Shown piece after piece: positions 8,496-18,238 of a DNA stretch of 42,555 nt; within the stretch, counting starts at the first letter, position 1; each line of letters opens with the position of its first letter. Source of the DNA: Candidatus Latescibacterota bacterium. GTDB taxonomy: Bacteria > Latescibacterota > UBA2968. Location of the stretch: contig JAJEDY010000052.1 of the NCBI GenBank assembly GCA_022821275.1, forward strand, positions 1 through 42,555. Reading direction: 5' to 3'. The notes under the pieces were generated by a model. That model did no database searches. It was given only the letters and a program-made list of their open reading frames with translations, and had not been told where the DNA came from. Both the position numbers and the translations under genes were made by a program.

Positions 8496-8731
8496 GAAAG
8501 ATCGGCAAACAGTGAATTTGAGATTCGTAGGTGCCATGCGTCTATATATTGTATTTCTTCAGCCAATGTATTCCACAATATACTGTATGCCTATGGCCAG
8601 CGTCAATGAACAGATAAAAGAAAGCCCGTCGATCGGTGATGACCGCCGGGCTTTTAATGTGGAGGATTTCGGCAAATTAACGCCACTTGATTTGATTGAG
8701 TTTTGCCCTACCTCCGTTATACATGCGGGGC
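8496..8731. other. intergenic region between MITE and RES operon terminator
   Basis: 236 bases without a convincing gene. A 79-codon plus-strand frame (8512-8751) has no SD and runs through the terminator at 8614-8655. An 8-bp inverted repeat TATATTGT/ACAATATA (8545-8552, 8575-8582) is present. The SIR2 promoter may originally have lain here. Confidence 0.4.
8614..8655 (-). terminator. rho-independent terminator of the antitoxin-RES operon
   Basis: AAAGCCCG (8621-8628) pairs with CGGGCTTT (8647-8654), and an inner CGGT/ACCG pairing closes the loop. Read on the minus strand, the stem is followed by a TTTCTTTT tract, about 78 nt beyond the RES toxin stop codon. Confidence 0.75.
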
Positions 8732-9322
8732 TTATGGTATTGTCAATGTGATGTCATAGTCGTTTAGAGCGTCCCAGAAAGAGATGTATTGAGTCAATGG
8801 GACTGGTGCCGCCGACGTCTGCAAGTTGTTGAACGACCGGTCAAATATAGCGCAGCACAAATCCCCCGTAAAACGTGAGTGATACAGAAACCCATCGACT
8901 TGTGTATGAGCATGGACATCCTCGGATAATGAACGGCCTTCTCGATGGTTCGAGTCGTGGACAACATCCGGGGGAGCACCAATCCTGACCGGTCTATCCT
9001 CCCGAAGGTCCACAAGATTCAAGTCCTGCTGAGATTGGAACGACACGACCTGCCAAAGGTTAATAACTGATAGTGAGATTACGCGAGGCTGGCGGCGTGT
9101 CAAGCTATTACGCACCACAGCCTCCCATAAGCAGCACGGCACTGTTTCGGCGCCGTACAGTACAGCATAATTTCTGGCCGGATCGCTGAATCGACTCGGT
9201 GCAGGAACGGCATTAAGCGGTGTGGCGGCGTGACGTTGGTGAATTACACGAAACATTCGCCCGATTCGGACCGTGCAAATCTGCGCCTGAATGTACCTTC
9301 TAAGGGGTAAGTAGCCAGCCAT
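8732..9322 (-). CDS. RES-domain NAD+-degrading toxin
   Basis: 196 residues with the RES-domain signature: Arg25 in M-F-R-V-I-H, S-R-F (43-45), Y-G-A near 56-58, Glu67 in L-W-E-A-V and Ser149 in L-Y-H-S-R. Conserved Arg, Glu and Ser gave the family its name. Characterised members are ADP-ribosyltransferase-like toxins that phosphorolyse or hydrolyse NAD+ or modify targets with ADP-ribose. The start overlaps the antitoxin stop as TAATG, so toxin translation is coupled to the antitoxin. The fold and partner make this a type II toxin-antitoxin toxin. The key residues are all present, so it appears intact; whether it phosphorolyses NAD+ or modifies a protein cannot be told from sequence. Confidence 0.85.
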   Translation of the reverse strand: MAGYLPLRRYIQAQICTVRIGRMFRVIHQRHAATPLNAVPAPSRFSDPARNYAVLYGAETVPCCLWEAVVRNSLTRRQPRVISLSVINLWQVVSFQSQQDLNLVDLREDRPVRIGAPPDVVHDSNHREGRSLSEDVHAHTQVDGFLYHSRFTGDLCCAIFDRSFNNLQTSAAPVPLTQYISFWDALNDYDITLTIP

Positions 9323-9624
9323 TACCCAAAGTCACCCTGGAGGTACCCTGTAGCGGCAGCCTCAACGCGGGCGATTTTTCCTTTGCGAAGAAGGGCAAGC
9401 GGTTTCGCTCCGTCGAGTGCGTCGTTTGGCACTGTTAGCCAATGCCGCGCTGCATCGGCGTTGCCGAATAGTTCGGTGATACGATCAAACCCTTCGGGCT
9501 GCTCGTGTTCGTTGAAATGCCCAGCCTTTTTCATCTTCCGAGTACGTGCCTTGATCCTCTGTTTCGCCTCTTGCTCATTGATCAGATCTTCGGTCCCACC
9601 AATGATCATCTCTGGCATTTTCAT
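9322..9624 (-). CDS. Xre/MbcA/ParS-like antitoxin (DUF2384) of the RES pair
   Basis: 100 residues. The C-terminal half has the DUF2384 toxin-binding pattern: L-F-G-N-A-D-A-A-R-H-W-L-T-V-P-N-D-A-L-D-G, then K-P-L-A-L-L-R-K-G, then helix to the C-terminus. In this family that segment blocks the RES active site. The N-terminal 45 residues are basic and short, so the usual Xre HTH is reduced or absent. Start: ATG with GGAGG (9632-9636) 7 nt upstream; a second ATG two codons later is possible. A good sigma70-type promoter lies 45-80 bp upstream. It is expected to autoregulate the operon. Confidence 0.85.
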   Translation of the reverse strand: MKMPEMIIGGTEDLINEQEAKQRIKARTRKMKKAGHFNEHEQPEGFDRITELFGNADAARHWLTVPNDALDGAKPLALLRKGKIARVEAAATGYLQGDFG

Positions 9625-9675
9625 TTTCTAACCTCCGATGCTCGAGTACGTATTCTCAGAACTCCCCAACACAGG

Positions 9676-9703
9676 AAAATAGCAGGCTGCGGGCGTCTGT
9701 CAA
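9676..9703 (-). promoter_or_regulatory. sigma70-type promoter of the antitoxin-RES operon
   Basis: On the minus strand TTGACA (9703-9698) is followed after 16 nt by TATTTT (9681-9676). The predicted start near 9669 leaves a leader of about 45 nt before the antitoxin ATG at 9624. Confidence 0.65.
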
Positions 9704-9749
9704 CACTTGTCGCAGCATGGCTTATTCACTTTCCGTTGTGCAATGTCAG

Positions 9750-12188
9750 TTACACAACAATATTGACCAGCCGATTGGGGATAACGATTATCTTTTTCGG
9801 GTCTTGATCCTGGACATGCGCTTGTACATTCGGCTGTTCCAGCGCCAGGCTTTCTATCTCCTCCTGTCCTGCATCGACCTCAACTTCCATTCGGGCACGA
9901 ACTTTGCCATTGACCTGAACCGGCATCTCAATTGTTACGGGCCGAGCGAGATCTTCGTCCCATTCGGGCCAATTCTGTTGATGAACGCTGTACTCTCCCC
10001 CAATGTGCGACCAAAGCTCTTCGGAGAGATGTGGCGTTATCGGTGCCAGAAGCAAGATAAGCGCCTGAATGGCTTCTTTCCACGCATCTGTATGCACAAC
10101 AGGTGTATTTTGAGCCGCCAATAAACCATTGCTAAACGTCATAAGCGCGGCCAATGCTGTATTAAACCCGAAAGTCTCAAAATCTTCGGACACCTTGCGG
10201 ATGGTCTGATGTGTTAAGCGCCGCAGATCATCCTGGGCTTCTTGCGTAGCATCGCCCTTTTCTGGCGCACCATTTTCAACTACTATACGCCACACGCGGT
10301 TCAAAAATCTCGGAATACCTTCCACACTCGATGAATTCCAGGGACCCCCCTGTTCCCACCGACTCAGAAACATCAAATAAGCCCGAATGCAATCTGCTCC
10401 ATACTGTGCAATCAGATCGTCAGGATTGACAACATTGCCTTGAGACTTGCTCATTTTTTCTTGATCTTCACCCAGAATAACGCCCTGATTAAACAAGCGA
10501 GTCATCGGCTCATCATCACTGACAAGGTCCATATCGCGCATGGCTTTGGTGAAAAAGCGCGTGTAAAGCAGATGCATAGTCGCGTGTTCTATACCCCCTG
10601 TATATTGATCAACGGGCAACCAGTATTCACCCTCATGAGGTTCAAAAGGTCCCGCATCATAATGTGGGCTTAAATAGCGATATTGATACCAGGAAGAACA
10701 CATAAAGGTATCCATTGTATCCGTCTCTCGCTGGGCTGGTGCGCCGCATTTGGGACAGGTCGTGTGCAGAAAACCATCGTGGTATTTGAGAGGAGATTCA
10801 CCCGTCGGCAAAAATTCTGCATCATTGGGCAGCATTACGGGTAGATCGCGTACTGGCACGGGAACAATGCCACATGCATCACAGTAAATAATCGGTATGG
10901 GACATCCCCAATAACGCTGGCGGGAAATCAGCCAATCGTGAAGGCGATAATTGACTTTTCGCTCGCCAATACCCTGTGATCCCAAGTCATCGGCCACTGC
11001 ATCTTTTCCATCTTCAGAGGACAAACCATCGAATTGTCCCGAGTTTACCATGCGTCCCGCACCAGTATATGGTTGGGTGAGTGCTTTACCGTCCCAATCA
11101 TCCGGAGCAATTACAACGGGAATGGGCAACCCATACTTGTTTGCAAAATCAAAATCGCGTTCATCGTGTGCAGGCACAGCCATAATGGCTCCGGTGCCAT
11201 ATTGAAGCAACACATAGTCGGCGATGTAAATGGGCACATCGGCATTGTTCATGGGATTAATCGCATAAGCACCAGTGAAGATGCCATCCTGTTCTCTATC
11301 TACAGAAAGCCGCTCGATTTCCGATTGCCGTTCGGCTTTGACACAATATGCTTTGACGGCTTTCCGTTGCTCGGGCGATGTTATCTCATCAACCAATGGA
11401 TGTTCGGGGGCCAAAACCGCAAAAGACATGCCAAAAATGGTATCCGGGCGCGTTGTGAACGCGCGAAACGATGACTCGGAATTTTTGACGCGCATTTCAA
11501 ATTCAACGCCCTCACTGCGTCCGATCCAATTTTCTTGCATGGCCTGTACGCGGTTGGGCCACTCAATTTTTGAAAAATCGAGTAATTCTTCAGCATATTG
11601 AGTAATCCGAAACAGCCATTGGTCCAGGTCTTTTTTAATCACAGGTGTATTGCACCGCTCACAGTGCCTGTCCTCCCCCCAAACCTGCTCTCTGGCCAGC
11701 GTGGTATTGCACTGTGGGCACCAATCGACGGGGGCTTTCTCTCGATAGGCCAGACCATTGGCGTAAAATTTGAGGAATAACCACTGCGTCCATCTATAAT
11801 ATTCGGGCAAACAAGTGATCGCTTCGCGCGTCCAATCAAACATTGCACCCATTGTTTTCAGTTGTTCGCGCATGCGTTCCACATTGTCTAACGTCCATTG
11901 GGCCGGGTGAATATCCCGTTGGATTGCAGCGTTTTCAGCGGGCAATCCAAAAGCATCAAAACCGATGGGAAACAGTACATTATGTCCCTTCATCCGCATA
12001 TATCGCGCCCGAACATCAGAGGGAACAATCGCATACCAGTGACCAATATGGAGATCACCCGAAGTGTAAGGCAACATAGTCAAAGCATAGTGCTTGGGGC
12101 GGCTGGGATCGATTTGACTGCGGTACAGATCAGTATCTTCCCAGCGTTGACGCCATTTTTTTTCAATCTCAGAAAACTCGTAAGCCAT
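9750..12188 (-). CDS. leuS: leucyl-tRNA synthetase
   Basis: 812 residues, class I synthetase charging tRNA-Leu. Visible: L-H-I-G-H (46-50), the zinc-knuckle-like C-P-Q-C and C-E-R-C pairs near residues 155-180, the CP1 editing domain with T-T-R-P-D-T-I-F-G and Y-G-T-G-A-I-M-A-V-P-A-H-D-E-R-D, and K-M-S-K-S near 576-580. The start was chosen at M-A-Y-E-F-S, with AGGAG about 10 nt upstream; longer readings run into asnS and have no homology. The SD overlaps the asnS stop codon (13-nt gap), so the two synthetases form an operon. Length is at the short end for the family but no domain looks missing. Confidence 0.97.
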   Translation of the reverse strand: MAYEFSEIEKKWRQRWEDTDLYRSQIDPSRPKHYALTMLPYTSGDLHIGHWYAIVPSDVRARYMRMKGHNVLFPIGFDAFGLPAENAAIQRDIHPAQWTLDNVERMREQLKTMGAMFDWTREAITCLPEYYRWTQWLFLKFYANGLAYREKAPVDWCPQCNTTLAREQVWGEDRHCERCNTPVIKKDLDQWLFRITQYAEELLDFSKIEWPNRVQAMQENWIGRSEGVEFEMRVKNSESSFRAFTTRPDTIFGMSFAVLAPEHPLVDEITSPEQRKAVKAYCVKAERQSEIERLSVDREQDGIFTGAYAINPMNNADVPIYIADYVLLQYGTGAIMAVPAHDERDFDFANKYGLPIPVVIAPDDWDGKALTQPYTGAGRMVNSGQFDGLSSEDGKDAVADDLGSQGIGERKVNYRLHDWLISRQRYWGCPIPIIYCDACGIVPVPVRDLPVMLPNDAEFLPTGESPLKYHDGFLHTTCPKCGAPAQRETDTMDTFMCSSWYQYRYLSPHYDAGPFEPHEGEYWLPVDQYTGGIEHATMHLLYTRFFTKAMRDMDLVSDDEPMTRLFNQGVILGEDQEKMSKSQGNVVNPDDLIAQYGADCIRAYLMFLSRWEQGGPWNSSSVEGIPRFLNRVWRIVVENGAPEKGDATQEAQDDLRRLTHQTIRKVSEDFETFGFNTALAALMTFSNGLLAAQNTPVVHTDAWKEAIQALILLLAPITPHLSEELWSHIGGEYSVHQQNWPEWDEDLARPVTIEMPVQVNGKVRARMEVEVDAGQEEIESLALEQPNVQAHVQDQDPKKIIVIPNRLVNIVV

Positions 12189-12201
12189 TGAAATACAACT
12201 C

Positions 12202-13497
12202 CTAAGGATATAATCTTTGCAAAAGTCGGGGAAATGGAATCGTCTCGCGGACATGGGACAAGCCGCATATCCACGCGACTGTACGCTCAATACCCAATCC
12301 GAAACCGGAATGCGGCACCGATCCATAGTGCCTGAGGTCCAGGTACCACTGGAACGGCGCCTCGTCAAGACCGTGTTCGGCGAGCTTCCGCCGTAAGACC
12401 TCCAGATCGTCCTCGCGCTGTCCCCCACCGACGATTTCGCCATATCCTTCGGGTGCCAACACATCCATACACAATGCCAGTTGGGAATCTTCCGGATCCC
12501 CCTTCATATAAAAAGCTTTGCAAGCTGCCGGATACCGATGCACGATCACGGGGCGATCGTGTGCATTGGCCAACACGGTCTCATCCTCAGCACCGAAATC
12601 ATCCCCCCATGTGTGATCGCGACCCGCGTCTTTTAGCAACTCATGTGCATCTGAATAAGATATCCTGGGAAATGGTTTTTGCACCCGTTGTAGGGGCGCG
12701 AGGTCGCGTTGCAAGCTCGCAAGTTCAGACCGACAGGTTTCTATCACGCGCTGAACAACACAACAAATAAAGTCTTCAGCCAGATCCATATTACCCGACA
12801 GGTCCATATAGGCCACCTCTGGCTCGACCATCCAAAATTCGGTTAAATGACGCCGCGTCTTGGATTTCTCAGCCCGGAAAGTCGGTCCAAAGCAGTACAC
12901 CTTGCCAAACGCCATCGCCGCGGCTTCCATATATAGCTGGCCACTCTGTGTCAGAAATGCTTTCTCATCAAAATAATCGGTTTCAAAAAGCGTGCTGGTG
13001 CCTTCGCAGGACGACGGTGTAAAAATGGGCGCATCAATAAGTGTAAAACCATTGTTGTCGTAATAATCGCGACAGGCTTTGACAATTTCAGCGCGCACGC
13101 TTAAAATGGCATATTGGCGCGATGAACGCAGCCACAAATGGCGGTGATCCATCAAAAATGCCGTGCCGTGTTCTTTGGGCGTAATCGGATAATCCTCTGC
13201 ACAATGTACAATTTCGATATCGCTGACGCCAATTTCAAAGCCGATGGGCGAGCGCGCATCAGCTCGAACCGTGCCCGTCACCCTGAGGGACGACTCTTGC
13301 CCCAGGTCTGAAGCCCTTTCAAAAACGTCTGGCGATACATCGCCTTGAAACACCACGCACTGAATCGTACCAGAGCCATCTCTGACCTGAAGAAAGTGCA
13401 ATTTTCCGCTCGAACGTTTGTTGTACAGCCATCCCTCGATCACAACTTCTTTATCTTCCCATGCACTGACGTCGTTTATCCTGATGATATCGGGCAT
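12202..13497 (-). CDS. asnS: asparaginyl-tRNA synthetase
   Basis: 431 residues, class IIb synthetase. Residues about 15-105 are the OB-fold anticodon-binding domain ([19 protein letters not shown]). Motif 2 appears as F-R-A-E at 207-210 with [11 protein letters not shown], and motif 3 as G-F-G-L-G-I-E-R at 398-405. The R-F/Y-L-Q and E-F-W patterns match AsnRS rather than AspRS, and the length is typical. ATG with AGGGA 8 nt upstream. It begins 31 bp after the pnp terminator, so it needs its own promoter, and is followed by leuS. Its presence suggests Asn-tRNA is charged directly. Confidence 0.95.
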   Translation of the reverse strand: MPDIIRINDVSAWEDKEVVIEGWLYNKRSSGKLHFLQVRDGSGTIQCVVFQGDVSPDVFERASDLGQESSLRVTGTVRADARSPIGFEIGVSDIEIVHCAEDYPITPKEHGTAFLMDHRHLWLRSSRQYAILSVRAEIVKACRDYYDNNGFTLIDAPIFTPSSCEGTSTLFETDYFDEKAFLTQSGQLYMEAAAMAFGKVYCFGPTFRAEKSKTRRHLTEFWMVEPEVAYMDLSGNMDLAEDFICCVVQRVIETCRSELASLQRDLAPLQRVQKPFPRISYSDAHELLKDAGRDHTWGDDFGAEDETVLANAHDRPVIVHRYPAACKAFYMKGDPEDSQLALCMDVLAPEGYGEIVGGGQREDDLEVLRRKLAEHGLDEAPFQWYLDLRHYGSVPHSGFGLGIERTVAWICGLSHVRETIPFPRLLQRLYP

Positions 13498-13521
13498 ATA
13501 CCGTTCCCTGAGAGAGTAAAA

Positions 13522-13568
13522 ATAAAAAAAGACGACCGGGTATCACCTGATTGCCCACCGATCGTCTT
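13522..13568 (-). terminator. rho-independent terminator at the end of the rimP-pnp operon
   Basis: On the minus strand AAGACGATCGG (13568-13558) pairs with CCGGTCGTCTT (13539-13529), with one mismatch, and is followed by TTTTTTTATTTTT. It lies 27 nt beyond the pnp stop and separates pnp from asnS. Confidence 0.85.
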
Positions 13569-13594
13569 ATCCTTTCGTTAAATATATGCAAATC

Positions 13595-15712
13595 TCACGA
13601 TCTTTGGGGAGGGCGTTGCCTACCCTGCTGATTTGAACCACCATTGGGTTTGTCGATAAGGACTTTGCGGCTCAGTCGAATTTTGCCCTGATCATCGATA
13701 GCGATCACTTTGACCTGAACTTTTTCGCCTTCACTGAGTACGTCGTTTACCTTGCGCACCCGGTGATGTTCAAGCTCGGAAATATGGCAAAGCCCATCCT
13801 TGCCGGGCAATATTTCGACAAACGCGCCAAAGTCCGTGATCCGGCGCACTGTGCCATCATAAATCCGTCCCACTTCTGGTTCTTCGACGAGAGCTTCAAC
13901 CATGCCCATTGCGGTTTCACCGGCTTGCGCATCTAAAGAGGTGACCGTAACCAGCCCGTCATCCTCGACTGAAACCGTCGCGCCTGTCTCTTCAATGCTG
14001 CGAATGGTCTTCCCGCCCGGACCAATAACTGCGCCGATTTTTGCCGGATCAATTCGGATGGACAAAATGCGTGGCGCGTATTCCGACAATCCCGCTCTCG
14101 GCGCGGAAATAGCTTCTTCCATAAGACCGAGAATGTGGTTTAATGCATCTCGGGCGCGGTCAAATGCCGTACTGAGAATCTCAAAACTTATGCCACCGAT
14201 CTTTATATCCATCTGAATCGCAGTCAGGCCCGATCGCGTGCCCGCTATTTTGAGGTCCATATCGCCCAAATGATCTTCTTCGCCTAAAATATCTGTGAGA
14301 ACCGCCCACTGATCCCCTTCCATGACCAATCCCACGCCAGCCCCGGCAACATGGCTTTTGATGGGCACGCCCGCATCCATCAAAGCGAGAGAGCCGCCAC
14401 ACACCGTGGCCATTGAAGAAGAACTGTTGGATTCTAAAATCTCGGAAACCAGCCGGATCGTATATGGAAAATGCTCTTCACTGGGCACGACAGGCTCGAG
14501 TGCCTTTTCTGCTAAAGCTCCGTGACCGACTTCGCGACGGCCGGGCGCTGCGATCCGCCCCGTTTCCCCAACACTGTAGTTGGGAAAGTTGTAATCGAGC
14601 ATAAAGCTCTTGAACGATTTGCCCTCGAGATCATCTACCATTCGGGTATCCATCTTGCTTCCGAGCGTCGCCACACACAAAGCCTGCGTCTGCCCGCGCG
14701 TAAAAATACCGGACCCGTGTGCGCGAGGCAATATACTCAGATCGATGTCAATGGGCCGAACCTCTTTGAGATCGCGCCCATCAATACGCTGATTTTCCGC
14801 AAGGATCATCGCGCGCATATCCTTTTTGATCAACCGATCTATTTCACCGCCAATTTCACCATCTTCAAAGTCTTCTGCGAGTGCTTCCCGCACCTCGGCG
14901 CGAATCGCGGACAATGTCTCTGCACGCGCCGCCTTATCCGGCATGCGATTGGCCGCGTGAATCTGCTCTGAAGCGCGTTCGGCAACAGCAGCGACAAGAG
15001 CCTCATTTTCTTCAGGCTCGTCGAAAGACCGTTTGGGTTTTCCAACACGGGCAATCAGATCATCCTGTAATTCAATCAGTTGTACAATCCCTTGATGGGC
15101 GACGCGCAGTGCTTCTACGACATCACCATCGGCTACTTCGTGAAAATCGCCTTCAACTGAAATAATGGACTCGCGGTTGCCAGACACCATCAGGTGGACA
15201 TCGCTTTCTTCGAGTTGGAAAAGTGTGGGATTGACCACAAATTCTCCATCGACTCGTCCAACGCATACAGCGCCAATGGGGCCGTCAAACGGAATATCAG
15301 AAATGCACAGTGCAGCCGAAGCACCCGTCATTGAGAGCACCGCAGGATCATTTTCACCGTCAAAAGACAACACAGTGACATAAACCTGCGTTTCAAAATC
15401 ATAAGCCTCTGGAAATAGGGGCCTGATTTGATGATCGATTAAACGCGCATGCAATTTTTCCGTTGTTGAAGGTGCGCCTTCTCGCTTAAAAAAGTTGCCG
15501 GGAATGCGCCCGCCTGCATACATCTTTTCGCGATAATCGACTTGTAGTGGAAAAAAATCAAAATCCGAAGGTTTGTTATCGGAAACGGCTGCTACCAGCA
15601 CAATGGTTTCACCGTACTGCATCCACACCGCCCCATGTGACTGTTTGGCCACCCGACCCGTTTCAATGGACAGTGGACGACCCGCATATTCAAGCTCTAC
15701 TTTTGCTATCAT
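13595..15712 (-). CDS. pnp: polyribonucleotide nucleotidyltransferase (PNPase)
   Basis: 705 residues, the usual PNPase length. It degrades RNA 3'-to-5' by phosphorolysis and works as a trimer in RNA turnover. Domains: two RNase PH-like domains (the first with [11 protein letters not shown] and [12 protein letters not shown]; the second with [14 protein letters not shown]), a KH domain at about 548-605 ([11 protein letters not shown]) and an S1 domain at about 614-685 (D-F-G-A-F-V-E-I), then a short basic/Gln tail. SD AGGAGATAGA precedes the ATG. It follows rpsO by 94 nt, the classical rpsO-pnp arrangement. A small hairpin in that spacer may serve as an mRNA-processing site. Confidence 0.97.
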   Translation of the reverse strand: MIAKVELEYAGRPLSIETGRVAKQSHGAVWMQYGETIVLVAAVSDNKPSDFDFFPLQVDYREKMYAGGRIPGNFFKREGAPSTTEKLHARLIDHQIRPLFPEAYDFETQVYVTVLSFDGENDPAVLSMTGASAALCISDIPFDGPIGAVCVGRVDGEFVVNPTLFQLEESDVHLMVSGNRESIISVEGDFHEVADGDVVEALRVAHQGIVQLIELQDDLIARVGKPKRSFDEPEENEALVAAVAERASEQIHAANRMPDKAARAETLSAIRAEVREALAEDFEDGEIGGEIDRLIKKDMRAMILAENQRIDGRDLKEVRPIDIDLSILPRAHGSGIFTRGQTQALCVATLGSKMDTRMVDDLEGKSFKSFMLDYNFPNYSVGETGRIAAPGRREVGHGALAEKALEPVVPSEEHFPYTIRLVSEILESNSSSSMATVCGGSLALMDAGVPIKSHVAGAGVGLVMEGDQWAVLTDILGEEDHLGDMDLKIAGTRSGLTAIQMDIKIGGISFEILSTAFDRARDALNHILGLMEEAISAPRAGLSEYAPRILSIRIDPAKIGAVIGPGGKTIRSIEETGATVSVEDDGLVTVTSLDAQAGETAMGMVEALVEEPEVGRIYDGTVRRITDFGAFVEILPGKDGLCHISELEHHRVRKVNDVLSEGEKVQVKVIAIDDQGKIRLSRKVLIDKPNGGSNQQGRQRPPQRS

Positions 15713-15753
15713 TCTATCTCCTAATATTTACAAAACACATCTATTCCAGCGCC

Positions 15754-15769
15754 CTGGCAAAAGGGCCAG
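15754..15769 (-). promoter_or_regulatory. small hairpin in the rpsO-pnp spacer
   Basis: CTGGC (15754-15758) and GCCAG (15765-15769) form a 5-bp stem, with an overlapping GCCCT/AGGGC alternative. In E. coli a pnp leader stem is cut by RNase III for autoregulation; an equivalent role here is only inferred from position. Confidence 0.3.
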
Positions 15770-15806
15770 AGATACGACCAACTGCCGGAATACATACATG
15801 AAAAAC

Positions 15807-16076
15807 TCAACCGCGAATATCCAGTGCCGCAATCAAGCTACGATAACCTTCTAAGTCTTCGCGCCGCAAATACCGCAACAGACGACGGCGGCGGCCAACC
15901 AGTTTGAGCAGCCCTCGACGCGAGTGATGATCCTTCTTGTGGGTTTGAAAGTGTTCGATAAGTTGTACAATACGCTCTGTAAGTTGCGCAATCTGGACTT
16001 GTGGCGATCCTGTATCGCCTTCTTTGCGCCCGTATTGTGCGATCAACTCTGCTTTCTTTTCCTTTGTTAATGCCAA
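15807..16076 (-). CDS. rpsO: 30S ribosomal protein S15
   Basis: 89 residues, exact family length. Binds the central domain of 16S rRNA early in 30S assembly. Typical blocks: [46 protein letters not shown]. The start codon is TTG: GGAGG lies 6 nt upstream and no ATG fits the conserved N-terminus. The TTG sits inside the ribF coding end, and the two genes overlap by 10 nt. That suggests translational coupling of S15 to ribF. Confidence 0.96.
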   Translation of the reverse strand: MALTKEKKAELIAQYGRKEGDTGSPQVQIAQLTERIVQLIEHFQTHKKDHHSRRGLLKLVGRRRRLLRYLRREDLEGYRSLIAALDIRG

Positions 16077-17020
16077 AATTTACCTCCATCGGTATAATGC
16101 CGCGAAAGCCTATCTTCCGCAGTCTGTATATCTGCTTGAATCTGCGCGATTAATGCTTCTTTGCTGTCAAATTCACGCTCTCTCCGAATGCGATACCAAA
16201 TCTCAAGGGGTAAAATTTTTCCGTAGAGATTTTGTGAAAAATTGAGCAAATGCACTTCACAACGCGCAGAATGTCCTCCAAATGTCGGACGTTTGCCGTA
16301 ATTTACAACGGCGATGTGGGGCTGATCCAGTCTGGCAACACCAGCATAAACCCCCGGCGCTGGCAAGAGTTTTCCCGGCGTTTCAAACAGAAGATTGGCA
16401 GTGGGAAAACCAAGCGCTCTGCCCCGCTTTTCTCCCTCTACCACACGCCCCCACAAAGGGTAAGGATGCCCCATAAGTTGAACAACAGCATCCATATCCC
16501 CATCTAAGAGTGCGTTGCGGATGCGAGTACTGCTCACGGGTTTTTCGGCGATGCACACAGCAGGTGGAGAAAAGACCGAAAAACCGAGCTGTTTCCCCAA
16601 CCTTTTCATCGTCTCAAAACCGCCCTGACGCCCTCTGCCAAAACCGTGGTCGTAACCTATGATCACAGACCTGGCGCTGAGTTTATCAACCAGAAAGCAT
16701 TTGACAAATGCCTCGGGAGACAACTGCCGGAGTGCATCATCAAATCTAACAACAGCCAGAATATCTACCCCCAAAGCGGCAAGACAATGCTTTTTCTCTT
16801 CAAGCGATGTCAACACCCCGGGAGCATCGGCGCCGTCGATAAACTGGCGGGGATGTGGATCAAAAGTGACAACGACAGATGTGCCCCTCCGCGCCCGTGC
16901 CATATTGGTCATAGCTTCAATGACAGAGACATGCCCGACGTGAATGCCGTCAAATGTTCCAACTGTTACCACCGGGTGGGCAAGCGCAACCGGTTCTTCA
17001 AGCATTATGGTGCGCATCAT
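16067..17020 (-). CDS. ribF: bifunctional riboflavin kinase / FAD synthetase
   Basis: 317 residues. It phosphorylates riboflavin to FMN and adenylylates FMN to FAD. The N-terminal nucleotidyltransferase domain shows [10 protein letters not shown] at 21-30 and S-S-T-R-I-R. The C-terminal kinase domain shows [11 protein letters not shown] and the late [13 protein letters not shown] block. The start chosen is the ATG overlapping the truB stop (TGATG); a TTG one codon earlier and an ATG one codon later are alternatives. It sits in the common truB-ribF-rpsO order. Confidence 0.95.
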   Translation of the reverse strand: MMRTIMLEEPVALAHPVVTVGTFDGIHVGHVSVIEAMTNMARARRGTSVVVTFDPHPRQFIDGADAPGVLTSLEEKKHCLAALGVDILAVVRFDDALRQLSPEAFVKCFLVDKLSARSVIIGYDHGFGRGRQGGFETMKRLGKQLGFSVFSPPAVCIAEKPVSSTRIRNALLDGDMDAVVQLMGHPYPLWGRVVEGEKRGRALGFPTANLLFETPGKLLPAPGVYAGVARLDQPHIAVVNYGKRPTFGGHSARCEVHLLNFSQNLYGKILPLEIWYRIRREREFDSKEALIAQIQADIQTAEDRLSRHYTDGGKFWH

Positions 17021-17895
17021 CAATTCTGGATCACGCGAATGGGCTTCAAGACGCCCTCGACGATATGACCGAGACCGAGCAAATTACCCCGGGAATTTTG
17101 CACTGTTACAATATCCTGGACATCTGATAAAATATCGGTCACGGGATTGCCATTTGAAAAACGCCCCTGCTGCGCCTCTGTCAAACAAACCGATGACAGC
17201 TCAGATAAAACAGCGTGGGGATTGAGCAACACGTCAGAAATACTTTCTACACGCTCGAGTTCATAAACCGCAACACATTGTCCCAATCCAACACGCCCCA
17301 CAGCGACTCTGCGAAGCGTTGATAGATGAGCACCACATCCAAGCCGTTTGCCAATGTCGTCTGCAAGCGACCGAATATAAGTGCCTTTAGAACAATGTAC
17401 ATTCAGGTGCAAGAGCGGTGGTGCATAAACCGCAATATCGAGCTTATGGACACACACATTACGCGCGGGACGTTCAATTTCAACACCTCTTCGGGCCAGA
17501 TCGTAAAGCCTGCGCCCTCCGATGCGTATGGCCGAATACATAGGCGGAACCTGTGCGATCTCCCCTCTAAATTCGGCAACAGCGGTCTCGACTTGTGCAT
17601 AATCGACGGGAATATCCCCCGATCTACTGGTAATTACACCATCGGCATCGAGAGAATCGGTCGTCATTCCCAAACGCACAACCGCGCGATATTTTTTATC
17701 ACCGCTCGTAATATAGGAACTCAGGCGCGTATAAGCTCCCAGACAAAGTGGCAAAACGCCCGTTGCCATGGGATCAAGAGTACCTGTGTGCCCAACTTTT
17801 TTGATCCCAAAGTGCTTACGCACCCAACTGACGACATCTTGAGAGGTCCAGCCAGCGGGTTTGTCTATGCAAAGAAAGCCGTTTATTGGCACCAC
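17020..17895 (-). CDS. truB: tRNA pseudouridine-55 synthase
   Basis: 291 residues. Converts U55 in the T-loop of tRNAs to pseudouridine. The active-site block G-H-T-G-T-L-D-P-M-A-T-G-V-L-P places catalytic Asp41. K-Y-R-A-V-V-R-L-G, the R-G-E-I-A-Q-V-P-P-M-Y-S-A-I block and K-G-T-Y-I-R-S-L-A-D-D are also present, and the C-terminal part fits a PUA-like extension. Start is GTG directly after the rbfA TAG; a second GTG follows at once. The SD is weak, consistent with coupling to rbfA. Confidence 0.96.
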   Translation of the reverse strand: MVPINGFLCIDKPAGWTSQDVVSWVRKHFGIKKVGHTGTLDPMATGVLPLCLGAYTRLSSYITSGDKKYRAVVRLGMTTDSLDADGVITSRSGDIPVDYAQVETAVAEFRGEIAQVPPMYSAIRIGGRRLYDLARRGVEIERPARNVCVHKLDIAVYAPPLLHLNVHCSKGTYIRSLADDIGKRLGCGAHLSTLRRVAVGRVGLGQCVAVYELERVESISDVLLNPHAVLSELSSVCLTEAQQGRFSNGNPVTDILSDVQDIVTVQNSRGNLLGLGHIVEGVLKPIRVIQN

Positions 17896-18237
17896 CTATG
17901 TGTTGAGATTATTGAGCAATTGATCAATTTTCGCCCCCTGTGTGATGGAATCATCCCAGGCGAAAACCAACTCGGGCACATGTCGCAATTGAACGCGCTG
18001 TGCGAGCGCACGTCGCAAGAAAGACATTGCCCCCATCAGGCGCTCGAGCACCTGTGGTTGTGATCCAGAGCCGCTCATCACGCTGACATAAACCCTGGCT
18101 GTGCGCAGGTCACGAGACATCGTGACAGCCGTAACCGTGACTTCGGACAGGGCGGGGTCACGGGTTTCTGTGTGTAAAATTTCACTCAGGGCAACCTGAA
18201 TGGCTTTTCCCACACTTTCCGGCCGATAAGATGGCAT
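17896..18237 (-). CDS. rbfA: ribosome-binding factor A
   Basis: 113 residues. A KH-like 30S maturation factor that acts on the 5' end of 16S rRNA. Family marks: R-P-E-S-V-G-K-A-I-Q near the start, L-S-E-V-T-V-T-A-V-T-M-S-R-D-L-R-T-A-R-V-Y-V-S-V, and a late L-R-H-V-P-E-L-V-F-A-W-D-D-S. It starts one nucleotide after the DUF503 stop and runs directly into truB, in the standard infB-DUF503-rbfA-truB order. Confidence 0.95.
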   Translation of the reverse strand: MPSYRPESVGKAIQVALSEILHTETRDPALSEVTVTAVTMSRDLRTARVYVSVMSGSGSQPQVLERLMGAMSFLRRALAQRVQLRHVPELVFAWDDSITQGAKIDQLLNNLNT

Positions 18238-18238
18238 A

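Noticed and set aside
8512-8751. 79-codon plus-strand frame
   Set aside because: No SD, crosses the RES operon terminator and overlaps the toxin end on the other strand.
8947-8956. GGTTCGAGTC, resembling a tRNA T-loop
   Set aside because: No acceptor or anticodon stems can be formed around it, and it lies inside the RES toxin gene.
12189-12464. N-terminal extension of leuS
   Set aside because: It overlaps asnS in another frame, has no synthetase homology, and the internal ATG has an SD and the expected N-terminus.
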